Positions 18,537-28,006 of a DNA stretch of 64,000 bases are shown in pieces. This DNA comes from Puniceicoccaceae bacterium K14 (GTDB lineage Bacteria > Verrucomicrobiota > Verrucomicrobiia > Opitutales > Opitutaceae): NCBI GenBank assembly GCA_022538095.1, contig JAKYXN010000020.1, positions 1-64,000 of the forward strand, written 5' to 3'. The position numbers were made by a program, and so were the translations under genes. Every line of letters starts with the position of its first letter. Within the stretch, counting starts at the first letter, position 1. The notes under the pieces are model-generated. The model worked only from the letters and a program-made list of their open reading frames with translations, did not search any database and had not been told where the DNA came from.

Positions 18537-20641
18537 TTAGGATATATCGTGTATTGATATTTCGGTGATTCTTTCCGATTCAGTTTCATTTTCTTGAAAT
18601 GTCCAATTGCCAGGGAAGCTTTCTTCGAGTCTTGCTTTGATGTATTTGGATCCAGTGCCTTGTCCGATCGCTTTTGCAGGAGTTCGCATTTTGCTCTTTG
18701 GCACTATCAAATGATAGGTCCGAGAGATTGATGTTTTTGAGGCTTCAAGAGTAAAATGATATGTATTTCCAATTTCGTAGACGTTATGTGTTAGGAGGTT
18801 TTCAAACAGAGTGTGAAAAATAAGAGGTGGAATATTGTCGTGCCCATTCAGGCATGCTGTTGTTAGCTCGTAAGTAGTATCCGTGCGAAACGTCATGATT
18901 TTTAGAAACGAGTTACAAAGCTCTATTTCCCTGTGGACTGGGATGAGGGTTTTATTGGAGAATTCGTAGAGTAGGCGAAATTCCTTTGCAAGTGTATCTA
19001 TAAAATGGATTCCTTTTTCGGATTTTCCTCGACCCATTCCATGACGGATGTAAGCGTGTTCATCAAAAAATGGGGTTGAATGCTTCGTTTGAGCATTTGC
19101 AGTTGTAATCGGTTTTTTTGTGATTCCAGTTGGGCGTTTCTTAGCAGAGTGATTTCCTTTTCTTGTTGATCCGATTTTAGTTGGAAGGCGAGTGACGTGA
19201 GTAGAAATAGGATGTTTATTGAAAATCCGATACCTATCCAAAAATCTATGAAGCTTTTTGGATCATCCCATGAAATCAAAAAGGATAAAATGAGAGAAAC
19301 GGTAGCAGCTAAATTTAGCCAGCTTTGTGGATTTTTAGATTGTTTAAGGGCAACTGCGTTAAGAGTAATACTGGATAATCCAATGGTGAACGATATGAGG
19401 AGAAATTGAGGCCCCTTGAGTTCTAAGAATAGAAAACTTAACAGATAAATCGCGACGATAGCAGTAAGGAAGGAAGCTTTAGCTTTTATTGAAAAGTTGA
19501 CGAAAGTAAGGTGGTATAACGGGTAAAGTATGCCAATTAGGATGGCTACAAAGTGTAGTATTTGCAGGTTCCAGAAGACTTGATTGTAGTAAATTCGATC
19601 AAAGAAATTTTGATACAGAGCTGTGGAGATTCCCATGCACAGACAAATGAGGCCAAAGTAGAGATATCTCGGGGAGCGTTGGTATAATATAAAAATAAGT
19701 AGATAGAAAATTCCTACTATGAGAACAGTGGCAAAAATTATTCCGTCCAATCGCAGGCTTTTGGTTTTCCAATATTGGTAATGGTTTAAGGGTTGAATGC
19801 TTGCTCGGGGGATTTTCCCAGGTAGATGCCAGATAGCTTGACGAGGATAATTATGGGAGACGCGATAAAGTAAGGAATGTTTTCCTGGTTTTAGTAAGTC
19901 TTCAGGGAGATCGAATCGTTTTTGGGGTATGCCTGGCACTTCGGTTGCCTTCGTAACACCAGGAATGCCGTTGGACCCAATGTATCGGTTATTCCAATAA
20001 AGGTCGTAGGAACCATGAAAGTCTATTTCGAGGAGATTCGTTTCGCTCAATGGCAGCAGTTGTTCGATGAGGATTTCTTGATGTATCCACTGATCGTTGT
20101 CCTGTTTCAAGCCGAAGAGAGCTTTCGTATCGTCTAGGTCGCTCCTTATCAACGAGGCTTGTTTTTGAGATAGGATAGACGTGTTTGTTATCGAAATAGG
20201 AGAGTAATTTACTATAGCTAAAACCGCATTGGGTACTTGGGGTGGTTCGCTAAATAGGAGTTCAATGTTTATTGAACCGGAACTCAGATCGCTTTTGCGA
20301 ATAATGAAGAGGGAGTTACCTGCCTGCGAACCGGATCCTGTGTGCCGGCGGTTAACGAAAAGCTCGAAGGGTAGGTTTGTTTTTAAAACAAGGGCTGGTT
20401 TTTCGAATGACAAAGCGAATGCCTCAGCCTTGCATTGGTATCGAATTAGTAATGATTTTGGGGCTTCGGGAATCTCTTCACGAGTCGGTGGGTACGGATA
20501 CCAGGTGTGCAATGAGTTTTTGACGATGGGATTTTCTAGTATTTGGTACTCAGAGGCGGCTATTTCCAATCCGCTGTCTTTGGCGGCATAGCTGAATGTA
20601 AAGAGAGTGATCGCTAGGATAATTGAGAGCAGGTTTCGCAT
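18537..20641 (-). pseudogene. LytS-type 7TM sensor histidine kinase, frameshifted
   Basis: The gene encodes a signal peptide, a periplasmic 7TMR-DISM-like domain (to about residue 290), seven hydrophobic helices, a short coiled coil and a His_kinase domain with QPHFLMNTL. The first frame stops at 18998 just after WVEENPKK. The kinase continues in another frame (GIHFIDTLAKEF...) to 18537, including the N-box-like PLIFHTLFENLLTHN. The break lies at a run of five A on the coding strand (19014-19018). One extra A would join the frames as PKKGIHF. It may be a sequencing error, a mutation or slippage. The ATG at 20641 was chosen because it starts a signal peptide. Partner: the LytTR regulator. Confidence 0.85.
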
Positions 20642-20718
20642 GAAAAAATCAGGTGGGGATCGATATCTATTTGAGCCAGAAGGTTGATTGATGGGGAAAA
20701 GAATCTCCAACAAAAAGA

Positions 20719-20749
20719 ATGGCTGTTCGTTTAAGCATATGGCTGTTTG
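20719..20749. promoter_or_regulatory. direct repeat, candidate LytTR operator
   Basis: ATGGCTGTTCG (20719-20729) and ATGGCTGTTTG (20739-20749) are direct repeats exactly 20 bases apart in the divergent region between the kinase and the beta-barrel gene. Each contains GTTNG, as in the LytTR consensus. A weak -10-like TAGGGT begins 8 bases downstream. Two repeats at about two helical turns is the known LytTR layout. The assignment to this regulator is inference. Confidence 0.6.
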
Positions 20750-20795
20750 CCGGAATAGGGTAGCAACTTATCCAATCCTTGGGACCCTTGATTCC

Positions 20796-21517
20796 ATGAA
20801 GGCACTCCAATTAAAATTACTTTTCCTTATCTTGCTTTTTGTATCCCAGGCAAATCTTAACGGTGAAACTTTACTGGGAAAACGGTATATAGACGTTGGG
20901 TACATTGTGAAAGCGAAAGCTGCCGTTCTTGATGAAGGGAGAGAAGAAAGGGAAAGAAATTTCTGGGGGGAAAACCAAGGAGTGCGGTTTTACTTGGATG
21001 GTACGGAATCAATCGAAGGTCGTGGAGTTTCCATTGAGGTCAATTTTCCCTTTATAGATGAGAAAAATAAGCAGTTCTTGGATTTAAATATTTTCGCTGA
21101 GCATATTGATTTCGATGATACGATAGTTGTCCGAAATTTTATGGAAGGTGAACAATTGTTTGAATCGATCGAAGAGTATGAGTTGGAATTTCGTTATGGT
21201 AGCAATATCGTTAAACGCATTTCTGTTTACGCGGGGTTAAAGCTTGGATGGACGAATTTTTTAAGCCCTGATTTTGGAGATACCGAATTTGTTGATTCTT
21301 TGACAATAGGCGGTGAAATTCGGTTATCATCCACGCTTTTTTCACACTGTATTTTGAAAATCATCTCAATGGAACATTCTCGTTGGGGAGTAAATTGGCC
21401 TATTGTTTAGATGAAAAAAATTGTTTGGTTCTGTCCCATGATGTGAAATGGGAGAAGACTTTTTGGGATAGTGAGCATAGGAGTATTGTCCGTCTCGGTT
21501 ACCGAAGATTTTTCTAA
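20796..21517 (+). pseudogene. outer-membrane beta-barrel protein, frameshifted
   Basis: The unrecognised protein has a signal peptide (LLFLILLFVSQANLNG) and alternating polar/hydrophobic strands typical of a small barrel. The first frame ends at 21410 without an outer-membrane C-terminus. After a run of six T (21337-21342) the -1 frame stays open to 21517 and ends in VRLGYRRFF, with the terminal Phe expected for BAM-inserted barrels. One extra T would restore about 241 residues. The gene is divergent from the LytTR kinase and is its likely target. The start ATG at 20796 was chosen over the upstream ATG at 20688 because it begins the signal peptide. Function is unknown. Confidence 0.65.
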
Positions 21518-21586
21518 GTGCAAGTGTAGCTGCCCTGGCTTTAGTTGATTTATAAGATCGCATCCTCTCGAGGGTGCAATCATCGT

Positions 21587-22480
21587 ATGGGCGTTATGAA
21601 AGCTAAGAAAATTGGATTTGTGGGGCTAGGCCGCATGGGAGCAAATATGGCTCGCTGCTTAAAAGAGAAGGGTTATACGATCGAGTGTCTGTACGATATA
21701 AGAGAGGACGTTTCTTCTGCTTTGGCGACGGAGCTTGAGACTAGAGCTTGCCTGACTTTGACTGAGGTTGTCGAAGGTTCGGATATTGTGTTTACGGTAG
21801 TGACCGACGATGAAGCGACGGACTCTATATTTTTTGCAGAGAAGGGTTTGTTGAGCAATGCAGAGGGTACTCTTTTTATTAATTGCGCAACGCTGACGCC
21901 AGATGTTCATCGAAAGGTTGAGGTTGAAGCTGCGAAGGTCGGGGCACGCGCTTTGGAGGCTTGCATGGCTTCTAGCATACCGCAGGCACGTAACGGTGAG
22001 CTGTATTTAATGATTGGTGGTATTGAGGGCGTTTTTACTGAAAATAAGCCATTGCTCGAGGACCTCAGCAAAGCGCTGCACTACATTGGTCCTATGGGCA
22101 AAGCTTCTGAAGTGAAGGCTCTAGTAAATATGGTGATGAATATTAATACAGCGGCCCTTGCGGAAGGTCTGGGATTGGGAGAGGCGCTCGGTATTGATCT
22201 GAAATTGCTTTGCGAAGTATTTAGTCATACCGGAGCAAATTCTCGAGTCTTGGAGACGGATGCGGAGGATATGTTGAATCGAGACCATGATTGTTACTTT
22301 TCAGCGGAGCACGCAGCTAAGGATTCAGGGATCGCTATTGCGTTAATGGAAGGTGCTGGCTTGAAGGGTCCTCTTGCTCAGGCGACGTTGGAACAATACG
22401 AACTTCTTGCTGAAAAAGGCTTGGGTGAATTAGACAAATCGGCTGTTGCGGAGCTTACTTTTCGAGGCAGAAACGCGTAA
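21587..22480 (+). CDS. NAD(P)-dependent beta-hydroxyacid dehydrogenase family oxidoreductase
   Basis: About 297 residues. The protein belongs to the 3-hydroxyisobutyrate dehydrogenase/glyoxylate reductase family. The dinucleotide motif IGFVGLGRMGANMA is at the N-terminus, and the catalytic lysine is in GKASEVKALVNMVM, which matches the family GxxxKxxxN pattern. The mid-region has MASSIPQARNGELYLMIGG. The likely substrate is a small 2- or 3-hydroxyacid or semialdehyde such as succinic semialdehyde. The start may be 21587 or 21596 (MKAKKIG). It is followed 8 bases later by an alpha/beta hydrolase, so the two probably share a transcript. Confidence 0.88.
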   Translation: MGVMKAKKIGFVGLGRMGANMARCLKEKGYTIECLYDIREDVSSALATELETRACLTLTEVVEGSDIVFTVVTDDEATDSIFFAEKGLLSNAEGTLFINCATLTPDVHRKVEVEAAKVGARALEACMASSIPQARNGELYLMIGGIEGVFTENKPLLEDLSKALHYIGPMGKASEVKALVNMVMNINTAALAEGLGLGEALGIDLKLLCEVFSHTGANSRVLETDAEDMLNRDHDCYFSAEHAAKDSGIAIALMEGAGLKGPLAQATLEQYELLAEKGLGELDKSAVAELTFRGRNA

Positions 22481-22488
22481 GGCGAGCA

Positions 22489-23232
22489 ATGAAAGAAGTA
22501 ATTTTAAATTCTCGAGGGGAAGTGTTGGATTACTCGCATTCTGCCCGAGGAGCCTCACAAAGAAAATCGGATTGGCTGGTGATCTTAGGCCATGGAGTTA
22601 CGGGAAATAAGAATCGTCCATTGATTGTGGATACAGAAAATGCTTTGAATAAAGAAGGGTTCGATACGCTTCGTTTCTCGTTTTCTGGTAACGGAGAATC
22701 AGGTGGTCGGTTTGAAGAGTCGACTATCACTAAAGAGGTCGACGATTTGAAATCAGTTATTGGGGTGGCTAGAAAGCACTATGATAGGATATGTTACATC
22801 GGTCACAGTATGGGAGCCGCTGTAGGAGTCATTTCTGCGGTGCAAATCGAGGGCATCGATTGTTTGGTTTCGTTGGCTGGGATGGTTGAGACGCGTGTGT
22901 TTGCTCAAACTGAGTTTGGAGAAATTGAGCCCGGAAACGGTGTAATGTGGGAAGAGGAGTCATGCCCTTTGTCGAAGGTATTTATGGACGACCTTTGTGA
23001 AAAAATTGAATCAACTCGACCGTTTGTTGAAGAAGTAACTCAGCCTTGGTTACTTGTTCATGGTACCGCTGATGATGTGGTTTTGGTAGATGATACCAGA
23101 AGTGTTTTAGATACCAAAGGTGATGGTGTTTCGGTTGTTTTTGTCGAGGGTGCGGACCATAGCTTCAGTGAGCCTAAACATAAGGAGGAGGCTTTATCGA
23201 CTGTCGTAAATTGGATTGGGAAGAGGGCTTGA
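22489..23232 (+). CDS. alpha/beta hydrolase
   Basis: A 247-residue alpha/beta-hydrolase fold protein. The oxyanion-hole region is LGHGVTGNK. The nucleophile elbow GHSMGA places Ser107. The acid is in GTADDVVLVDD (about 193) and the histidine in GADHSF (about 222). The catalytic triad is therefore complete. The substrate is unknown; esterase, or cleavage of a small ester or peptide, is possible. It starts 8 bases after the dehydrogenase stop, with GGCGAG upstream. The next gene is convergent. Confidence 0.88.
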   Translation: MKEVILNSRGEVLDYSHSARGASQRKSDWLVILGHGVTGNKNRPLIVDTENALNKEGFDTLRFSFSGNGESGGRFEESTITKEVDDLKSVIGVARKHYDRICYIGHSMGAAVGVISAVQIEGIDCLVSLAGMVETRVFAQTEFGEIEPGNGVMWEEESCPLSKVFMDDLCEKIESTRPFVEEVTQPWLLVHGTADDVVLVDDTRSVLDTKGDGVSVVFVEGADHSFSEPKHKEEALSTVVNWIGKRA

Positions 23233-23262
23233 TCGCAATTGATTTTGGGCAAGAGGCTCGGT

Positions 23263-24285
23263 TTAGTCGTTGTTTGCGATTTCTTTGCCGAAAAGCATTG
23301 ATTTAAATTTTTCGATTGTGGTTTTGTCTCTCGAGCGAAAATTTAGGAAAGGAGCGTGAACGTCTGGTTTTTGTTCATCGATTTCAATACCCCAAAGAGG
23401 TTCAAGTGAATTGGGGACCATGGAGTATCGTGCGTCGGCAAGAATATTTTCTTTGGACGGGTGGAATATCAGGTAATCATCCGAGAACTCAGCGAAGCGA
23501 TCTATGTCGTGAGCCAGAGCAGAACCCAGAGGTATGCTTGCTTTGAGCTCAATTTTATCAACTAAGGGAGCTGCGTGTCCTGGATAAACCTGGTGGGTGT
23601 AGCCGAAGTAGTTAACGCGAATCGCATCAATGTAGAGTTGGCCGTTGTGCTCGTATAGGCTGCGCCATAAGGCCAGGTTTCCGATGGAGGGTTTTACCGA
23701 TAGTTTTTTTGCTTCGGCATGGCCTCTTGATTCGGCTAATTGAAATTGAGCATTGCTTGCCTTTTGGTGTTGATGGTAGCCGAATACCAAATACGTAAAT
23801 GCGAACAGGGCGGCAATTTGGCTCAATTTGGCCTTTCTCTTGAAGAACCCTATAACAAGTAATGCGAGTATTGTGAGTGTGAAAACTGGGTCGATTATTG
23901 AGATTATGCTCCAAGCGATTCGACTGCTGGAAAAGGGCCACAAAAGTTGGGTACCGTATGTTGTGCACGCGTCGAGGAGCCCCGCTGTCGCGTATCCTAA
24001 TAGGGCATATAGATAGATCTTGGAGAAATGGAGCTGCTTTCGCAAGATTGGGCTGAAAGCTAATGCTGCGATTATGGCTCCGATTGGAATAAAGATGAGC
24101 GAATGGCTAAAGTGGCGGTGAAACTCTATATTGAGTAGTGGATCGCTTTTAGAGCGAATGAATATGTCCGCATCGGCTAGCATCCCAGCGGCCCAGCCGA
24201 TTAGTGTAGCAATTCTTATTTCCTTTTTGGGAGCAGTGCTTGCAGATGCTATTGCACCCAAGGCTCCTTGACTAATCGGGTCCAT
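23263..24285 (-). CDS. YdjM/DUF457-like membrane-bound metal-dependent hydrolase
   Basis: A 340-residue protein of the LexA-binding inner-membrane-associated hydrolase (YdjM) family. The start MDPISQGALGAI, the pair ADADIFIRS and HRHFSHSL, and GYATAGLLDACTTYG supply the conserved Asp/His metal ligands. Four or five hydrophobic helices span roughly residues 55-180. The C-terminal 160 residues are soluble. Biochemical function is not established for the family. It stands alone, convergent with the hydrolase gene. Confidence 0.82.
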   Translation of the reverse strand: MDPISQGALGAIASASTAPKKEIRIATLIGWAAGMLADADIFIRSKSDPLLNIEFHRHFSHSLIFIPIGAIIAALAFSPILRKQLHFSKIYLYALLGYATAGLLDACTTYGTQLLWPFSSSRIAWSIISIIDPVFTLTILALLVIGFFKRKAKLSQIAALFAFTYLVFGYHQHQKASNAQFQLAESRGHAEAKKLSVKPSIGNLALWRSLYEHNGQLYIDAIRVNYFGYTHQVYPGHAAPLVDKIELKASIPLGSALAHDIDRFAEFSDDYLIFHPSKENILADARYSMVPNSLEPLWGIEIDEQKPDVHAPFLNFRSRDKTTIEKFKSMLFGKEIANND

Positions 24286-24492
24286 CTATTTGGGAAGTGG
24301 TTTTTTTTGACGAATTTTCAGAACGTTCAAATGATGCTTACTTTAGTCATTGCTGAGAGCAAATTTGCAGTTGTTGCTCAGAGAATTTCTCATCAAATTT
24401 CTTAGGTAGTCAGGAATTACTTCATACTTGTCTCTACGATGTTAACGGATACCCAGAGGAAGTTACCCTCTTTGTCAATTTCAAGTGCTGAA

Positions 24493-24920
24493 TGTGCCCT
24501 GAGAATAGTGGACACGAGATTCTAAAAATTTTTTGCGGTACCAGTCCAAAGAGAGCAAGCAGGGTTCACTACGATGCCTTGAAGACGTGCAACACAACTT
24601 TACTACTCGCGGCGTGCTTATTGTCCATTGCAACAGAGGGTCGACTTACGCGAGATTCAAGCTTCGAAGACTGCGTGATAGCAGAACTATGGACGTTAAA
24701 GTCAACCGCTACGATAGCGTTGCTATAGAGTCTGTCTACAGACGCTTCAAGAGCTCGTGTGTTAGGTATAAAGCTCCGATTCAATTTGAAGAGGAAATCG
24801 CCGACTGCCTCCTGCGGGGGCAATGGACAAACGGTTAATGCTAGCAATTGGATAAACAATGCAATGGAATAGAATCTAGTGTAACTTAAACGTAGTGTCC
24901 AGTTAGAGATGGGGATTAAA
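24493..24920 (+). mobile_element. degenerate IS3-family element remnant
   Basis: The reading frame at 24533-24838 keeps the end of an IS3 transposase (rve domain). VHCNRGSTYARFKLRRL resembles the HSDRGSQY motif, and NRYDSVAIESVYRRFKS resembles the YDNAVAESFFxxLK motif with its catalytic Glu. A second frame reads DALKT just upstream, suggesting a frameshift. The left end TGTGCCCTGAGAATAGTGGA (from 24493) and the right GTGTCCA at 24895 look like divergent terminal repeats: TGGACAC and GTGTCCA are inverted. About 430 of the usual 1.2-1.5 kb remains, so it cannot transpose. In the preceding 207 bases (24286-24492) I see no gene. Codons differ from neighbouring genes. Confidence 0.7.
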
Positions 24921-24984
24921 GTAATTCACTTTGCGTTAGTCTTGTAGGTTTAAGGGGGTGGGCGAGAAAATTGTTATTATATCA

Positions 24985-26574
24985 ATGGAATGTAAGGAAT
25001 TGAATTTTTTTAATCGTTTTTTGACTGGCTTGCCAGAGGATCCAATTGTTGATCTTTATCCAAGGCAGGTGGCGAATGCGTCTTTTTCACGAGTGAAACC
25101 AACTCATGTGGCCAATCCTCAACTGGTGGCGTTTTCTCAGGAGGTTGCGGAGGAATTGGAATTAGCTTCGAGTTTTTATCAGGGTTCAAGATTTGCGGAG
25201 GTGTTTGTTGGCAACCGACTCCTGAAGGGAATGGATCCTTATGCTGTTCGCTATGGCGGGCATCAATTTGGCCACTGGGCAGGGCAGTTAGGGGATGGGC
25301 GAGCGATCAATTTAGGAGAGGTGAAAACGTCAAAAGACGAGTATCTAACACTTCAGTTGAAAGGGGCTGGCTCGACTCCGTATTCGCGGACTGCTGACGG
25401 CTTGGCTGTGCTGAGGTCTTCGTTGCGCGAATTTTTGTGTAGTGAGGCGATGCATCATTTGGGGGTTCCTACCACGCGGGCGTTGAGCCTTTGTCTCACC
25501 GGTGAGGAAGTCGTTCGAGATATGTTTTATGACGGTAACCCGAGGCCGGAGCTAGGGGCGGTTGTTTGTCGAGTGGCTCCGTCGTTTACCCGCTTTGGGA
25601 ATTTTGAGATTTTGAGTGCAAGCGGTGAGTATGAGCTGTTAAAAACCTTCGTTGATTTCACGATTAAAGCTGATTTTCCTGAGCTTGGTGAGCCGTCTGC
25701 AGAAGTTTACAAAACTTGGTTTCGAGAGGTTTGCCAGCGAACGGCTCGAATGGTCGTAGAGTGGATGCGCGTTGGTTTTGTACATGGTGTTATGAATACG
25801 GATAATATGTCGATATTGGGCTTGACGATAGACTATGGCCCATACGGTTGGTTAGAGGGCTATGACCCGGATTGGACACCCAATACGACGGATTCGCAAT
25901 CAAAGCGTTATCGATTTGGCCAACAAGGAGAAGTGGCTTATTGGAATTTGTACCAACTCGCACGATCCTTGTTGCCGCTGTTTAAGGAGGCAAGCATCTT
26001 AGAGGAAATTTTGAATGAGTATCCAAAATACTATTCTGATCGCTATAATGAGATGATGGCGAATAAATTGGGATGGGCTTGTTTTCGAGTAGAGGATGCG
26101 GAGCTGCTTAGTGACCTTGAGGAAGTTTTAACGCTCGTTGAAACTGATATGACGATCTTTTACCGTTGTTTGGCCGAAATCGAGGCGAGTAGCGTAGAGT
26201 CTCTGACTGATCGAGACCTTGTTGGAATGCTTGAAGAGGCTTACTACGATCAGCAACCGCTAGCGGATACAGTAATACTAAAGACAGGTGATTGGTTGCG
26301 TCGTTACCTCTTAAGGTGTGATGAAGATATTCTAAGCGACGTAGATCGTAGAGTAAAAATGAATTCAGTGAATCCTTTGTATGTTTTCCGAAATTACGTT
26401 GCTCAATTGGCGATAGATGATGCGGATAGGGGTGATTTTTCTCGGGTTAACGAATTGCTAGAGCTTTATAGAAATCCATATAACGAGCAGTCGGGAAAAG
26501 AAATTTACGCAGCTAAGCGGCCCGAGTGGGCTCGCCGACGGGCTGGCTGCTCGATGCTATCTTGCAGTTCTTAG
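24985..26574 (+). CDS. selO: protein adenylyltransferase SelO (YdiU/UPF0061 family)
   Basis: About 529 residues. SelO is a pseudokinase-fold enzyme that transfers AMP from ATP to Ser, Thr or Tyr of target proteins and affects redox homeostasis. Conserved blocks are GGHQFGHWAGQLGDGRA, LQLKGAGSTPYSR, REFLCSEAMHHLGVPTTRAL and HGVMNTDNMSILG followed by DYGPYGWLE, the last giving the metal-binding Asn/Asp. No C-terminal selenocysteine is expected or seen; bacterial forms usually end differently. The end is CSMLSCSS. The ATG at 24985 fits family N-termini. A GTG at 24958 is possible. It stands alone. Confidence 0.94.
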   Translation: MECKELNFFNRFLTGLPEDPIVDLYPRQVANASFSRVKPTHVANPQLVAFSQEVAEELELASSFYQGSRFAEVFVGNRLLKGMDPYAVRYGGHQFGHWAGQLGDGRAINLGEVKTSKDEYLTLQLKGAGSTPYSRTADGLAVLRSSLREFLCSEAMHHLGVPTTRALSLCLTGEEVVRDMFYDGNPRPELGAVVCRVAPSFTRFGNFEILSASGEYELLKTFVDFTIKADFPELGEPSAEVYKTWFREVCQRTARMVVEWMRVGFVHGVMNTDNMSILGLTIDYGPYGWLEGYDPDWTPNTTDSQSKRYRFGQQGEVAYWNLYQLARSLLPLFKEASILEEILNEYPKYYSDRYNEMMANKLGWACFRVEDAELLSDLEEVLTLVETDMTIFYRCLAEIEASSVESLTDRDLVGMLEEAYYDQQPLADTVILKTGDWLRRYLLRCDEDILSDVDRRVKMNSVNPLYVFRNYVAQLAIDDADRGDFSRVNELLELYRNPYNEQSGKEIYAAKRPEWARRRAGCSMLSCSS

Positions 26575-26642
26575 TAGCTACTTAAACAAAGGAAACTCGC
26601 TCGTGGCTTGCAATTATGGCAAGTGTTCGGATGTTTTAGATC

Positions 26643-28004
26643 ATGCAAGCGAAGCGTCTATTAATTGCCGATGACAGTGAAGATATTTTAGCTGCGGGCC
26701 GTTTTCTGTTTGAAGATCAAGGGTTTGAGGTGATCGGGGCACAGTCTCCTAAGGTGGTTGTCGAGGAGTTGAAGAAGCAAGTGTTTGATGTCGCGATAAT
26801 TGATCTGAATTATACTGAGGATACGACGAGCGGCAAAGAAGGTTTTGATCTACTAGAGCAAATCGTTTCAATTGATTCGGATTTGCCGATCATGGTGATG
26901 ACAGCGTGGGCGACAGTTGATAAGGCTGTGGAAGCCATGCGTCGCGGGGCTCGAGATTTCATTGAAAAGCCTTGGGATAACAATCGCTTGTTGGCGTGGG
27001 TTTCGACGCAAAGCGAACTCGCTCGTAGAGTCAGGAAGAGCCAGGCGATTGAAGAGGAAAACCGCATATTGCGCGATGCTGGACATGTGGTTGATCTCGT
27101 TTTTCAATCTGATGCGATGCTCGGTATTCATGAAATGGTAGAGCAAGTCGCGCCAACGGATGCCTCAGTTCTAATAACCGGTGAAAATGGTACAGGGAAG
27201 GGGGTGATTGCTCGGCTTTTGCATGATAAGTCCAATCGATTTAAAGAACCCTTCATAAGTGTGAACATGGGGAGTGTTCCCGAGAATCTCTTTGAAAGCG
27301 AACTGTTTGGTCATGTGAAAGGGGCCTTTACAGATGCAAAAGAATCACGAATAGGGCGTGTCGAATTAGCTGCAAGTGGTACCCTTTTTCTGGATGAAAT
27401 TGGTAATTTGCCATTGGGGCAGCAGGCAAAGTTACTCCGCTTTTTGGAGACAGGAGAATTTGAGAGAGTGGGGTCGTCGACGACTAGGAAGAGTGATGCT
27501 CGAATAATAGCTGCTACCAACGCTAACTTAGCGGAAAGTGTTGATTCGAAGGAATTTCGAAGAGATTTGTTTTATCGATTGGCTACAGTTCCTATTGAAA
27601 TTCCGCCTCTGAGAGATCGGGTCGAAGATATCGTGCCCTTGGCCAACCATTTTCTAAATTTGTATTCGTCGAAGTATGGCAAAGCTTCCTTGAGCATGAC
27701 GGAATCGATTGAGTCAGCTCTAAAAACACAAGATTGGCCGGGAAATGTGCGCGAGCTATCGCACACTATGGAAAGAGCAGTTATTCTCTCAAAGGAGGGT
27801 GTTCTTGCAGAAAATTCTTTTCGACTTCAATCGAACAAAGACAGCCGAATTGTGTTGGATGAATTGAGTCTGGAGGAGGTTGAGCGTTACTTGATTCAGC
27901 GATCGTTGAGTAAGGAGTCCGGTAATGTAACCGAGGCTGCCAAGCGGCTCGGCATGAGCCGGGCGACTTTGTATCGCCGCATTAAAGAGTACGGAATTCA
28001 ATAG
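26643..28004 (+). CDS. sigma-54-dependent NtrC-family response regulator
   Basis: 453 residues. The receiver (1-125) has ADDSED and phosphoacceptor Asp54 in IIDLNYTED. The AAA+ domain (about 145-375) has Walker A TGENGTGKG, Walker B GTLFLDEIGNL and the sigma-54 contact loop as GAFTDA instead of the classical GAFTGA (near 226). A Fis-type helix-turn-helix, VTEAAKRLGMSRATLYRRIK, closes it. It should activate sigma-54 promoters. The kinase follows 2 bases later and the exporter operon after that, so the exporter is the likely target. Tandem dyads at 29362-29400 are candidate binding sites. Confidence 0.95.
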   Translation: MQAKRLLIADDSEDILAAGRFLFEDQGFEVIGAQSPKVVVEELKKQVFDVAIIDLNYTEDTTSGKEGFDLLEQIVSIDSDLPIMVMTAWATVDKAVEAMRRGARDFIEKPWDNNRLLAWVSTQSELARRVRKSQAIEEENRILRDAGHVVDLVFQSDAMLGIHEMVEQVAPTDASVLITGENGTGKGVIARLLHDKSNRFKEPFISVNMGSVPENLFESELFGHVKGAFTDAKESRIGRVELAASGTLFLDEIGNLPLGQQAKLLRFLETGEFERVGSSTTRKSDARIIAATNANLAESVDSKEFRRDLFYRLATVPIEIPPLRDRVEDIVPLANHFLNLYSSKYGKASLSMTESIESALKTQDWPGNVRELSHTMERAVILSKEGVLAENSFRLQSNKDSRIVLDELSLEEVERYLIQRSLSKESGNVTEAAKRLGMSRATLYRRIKEYGIQ

Positions 28005-28006
28005 TA

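Noticed and set aside
24492-24728. 78-codon frame in the IS remnant
   Set aside because: It is a second frame of the decayed transposase and not an independent gene.
26605-26622. CTTGC / GCAAG inverted repeat before the sigma-54 regulator gene
   Set aside because: Only five base pairs; expected by chance at this length.
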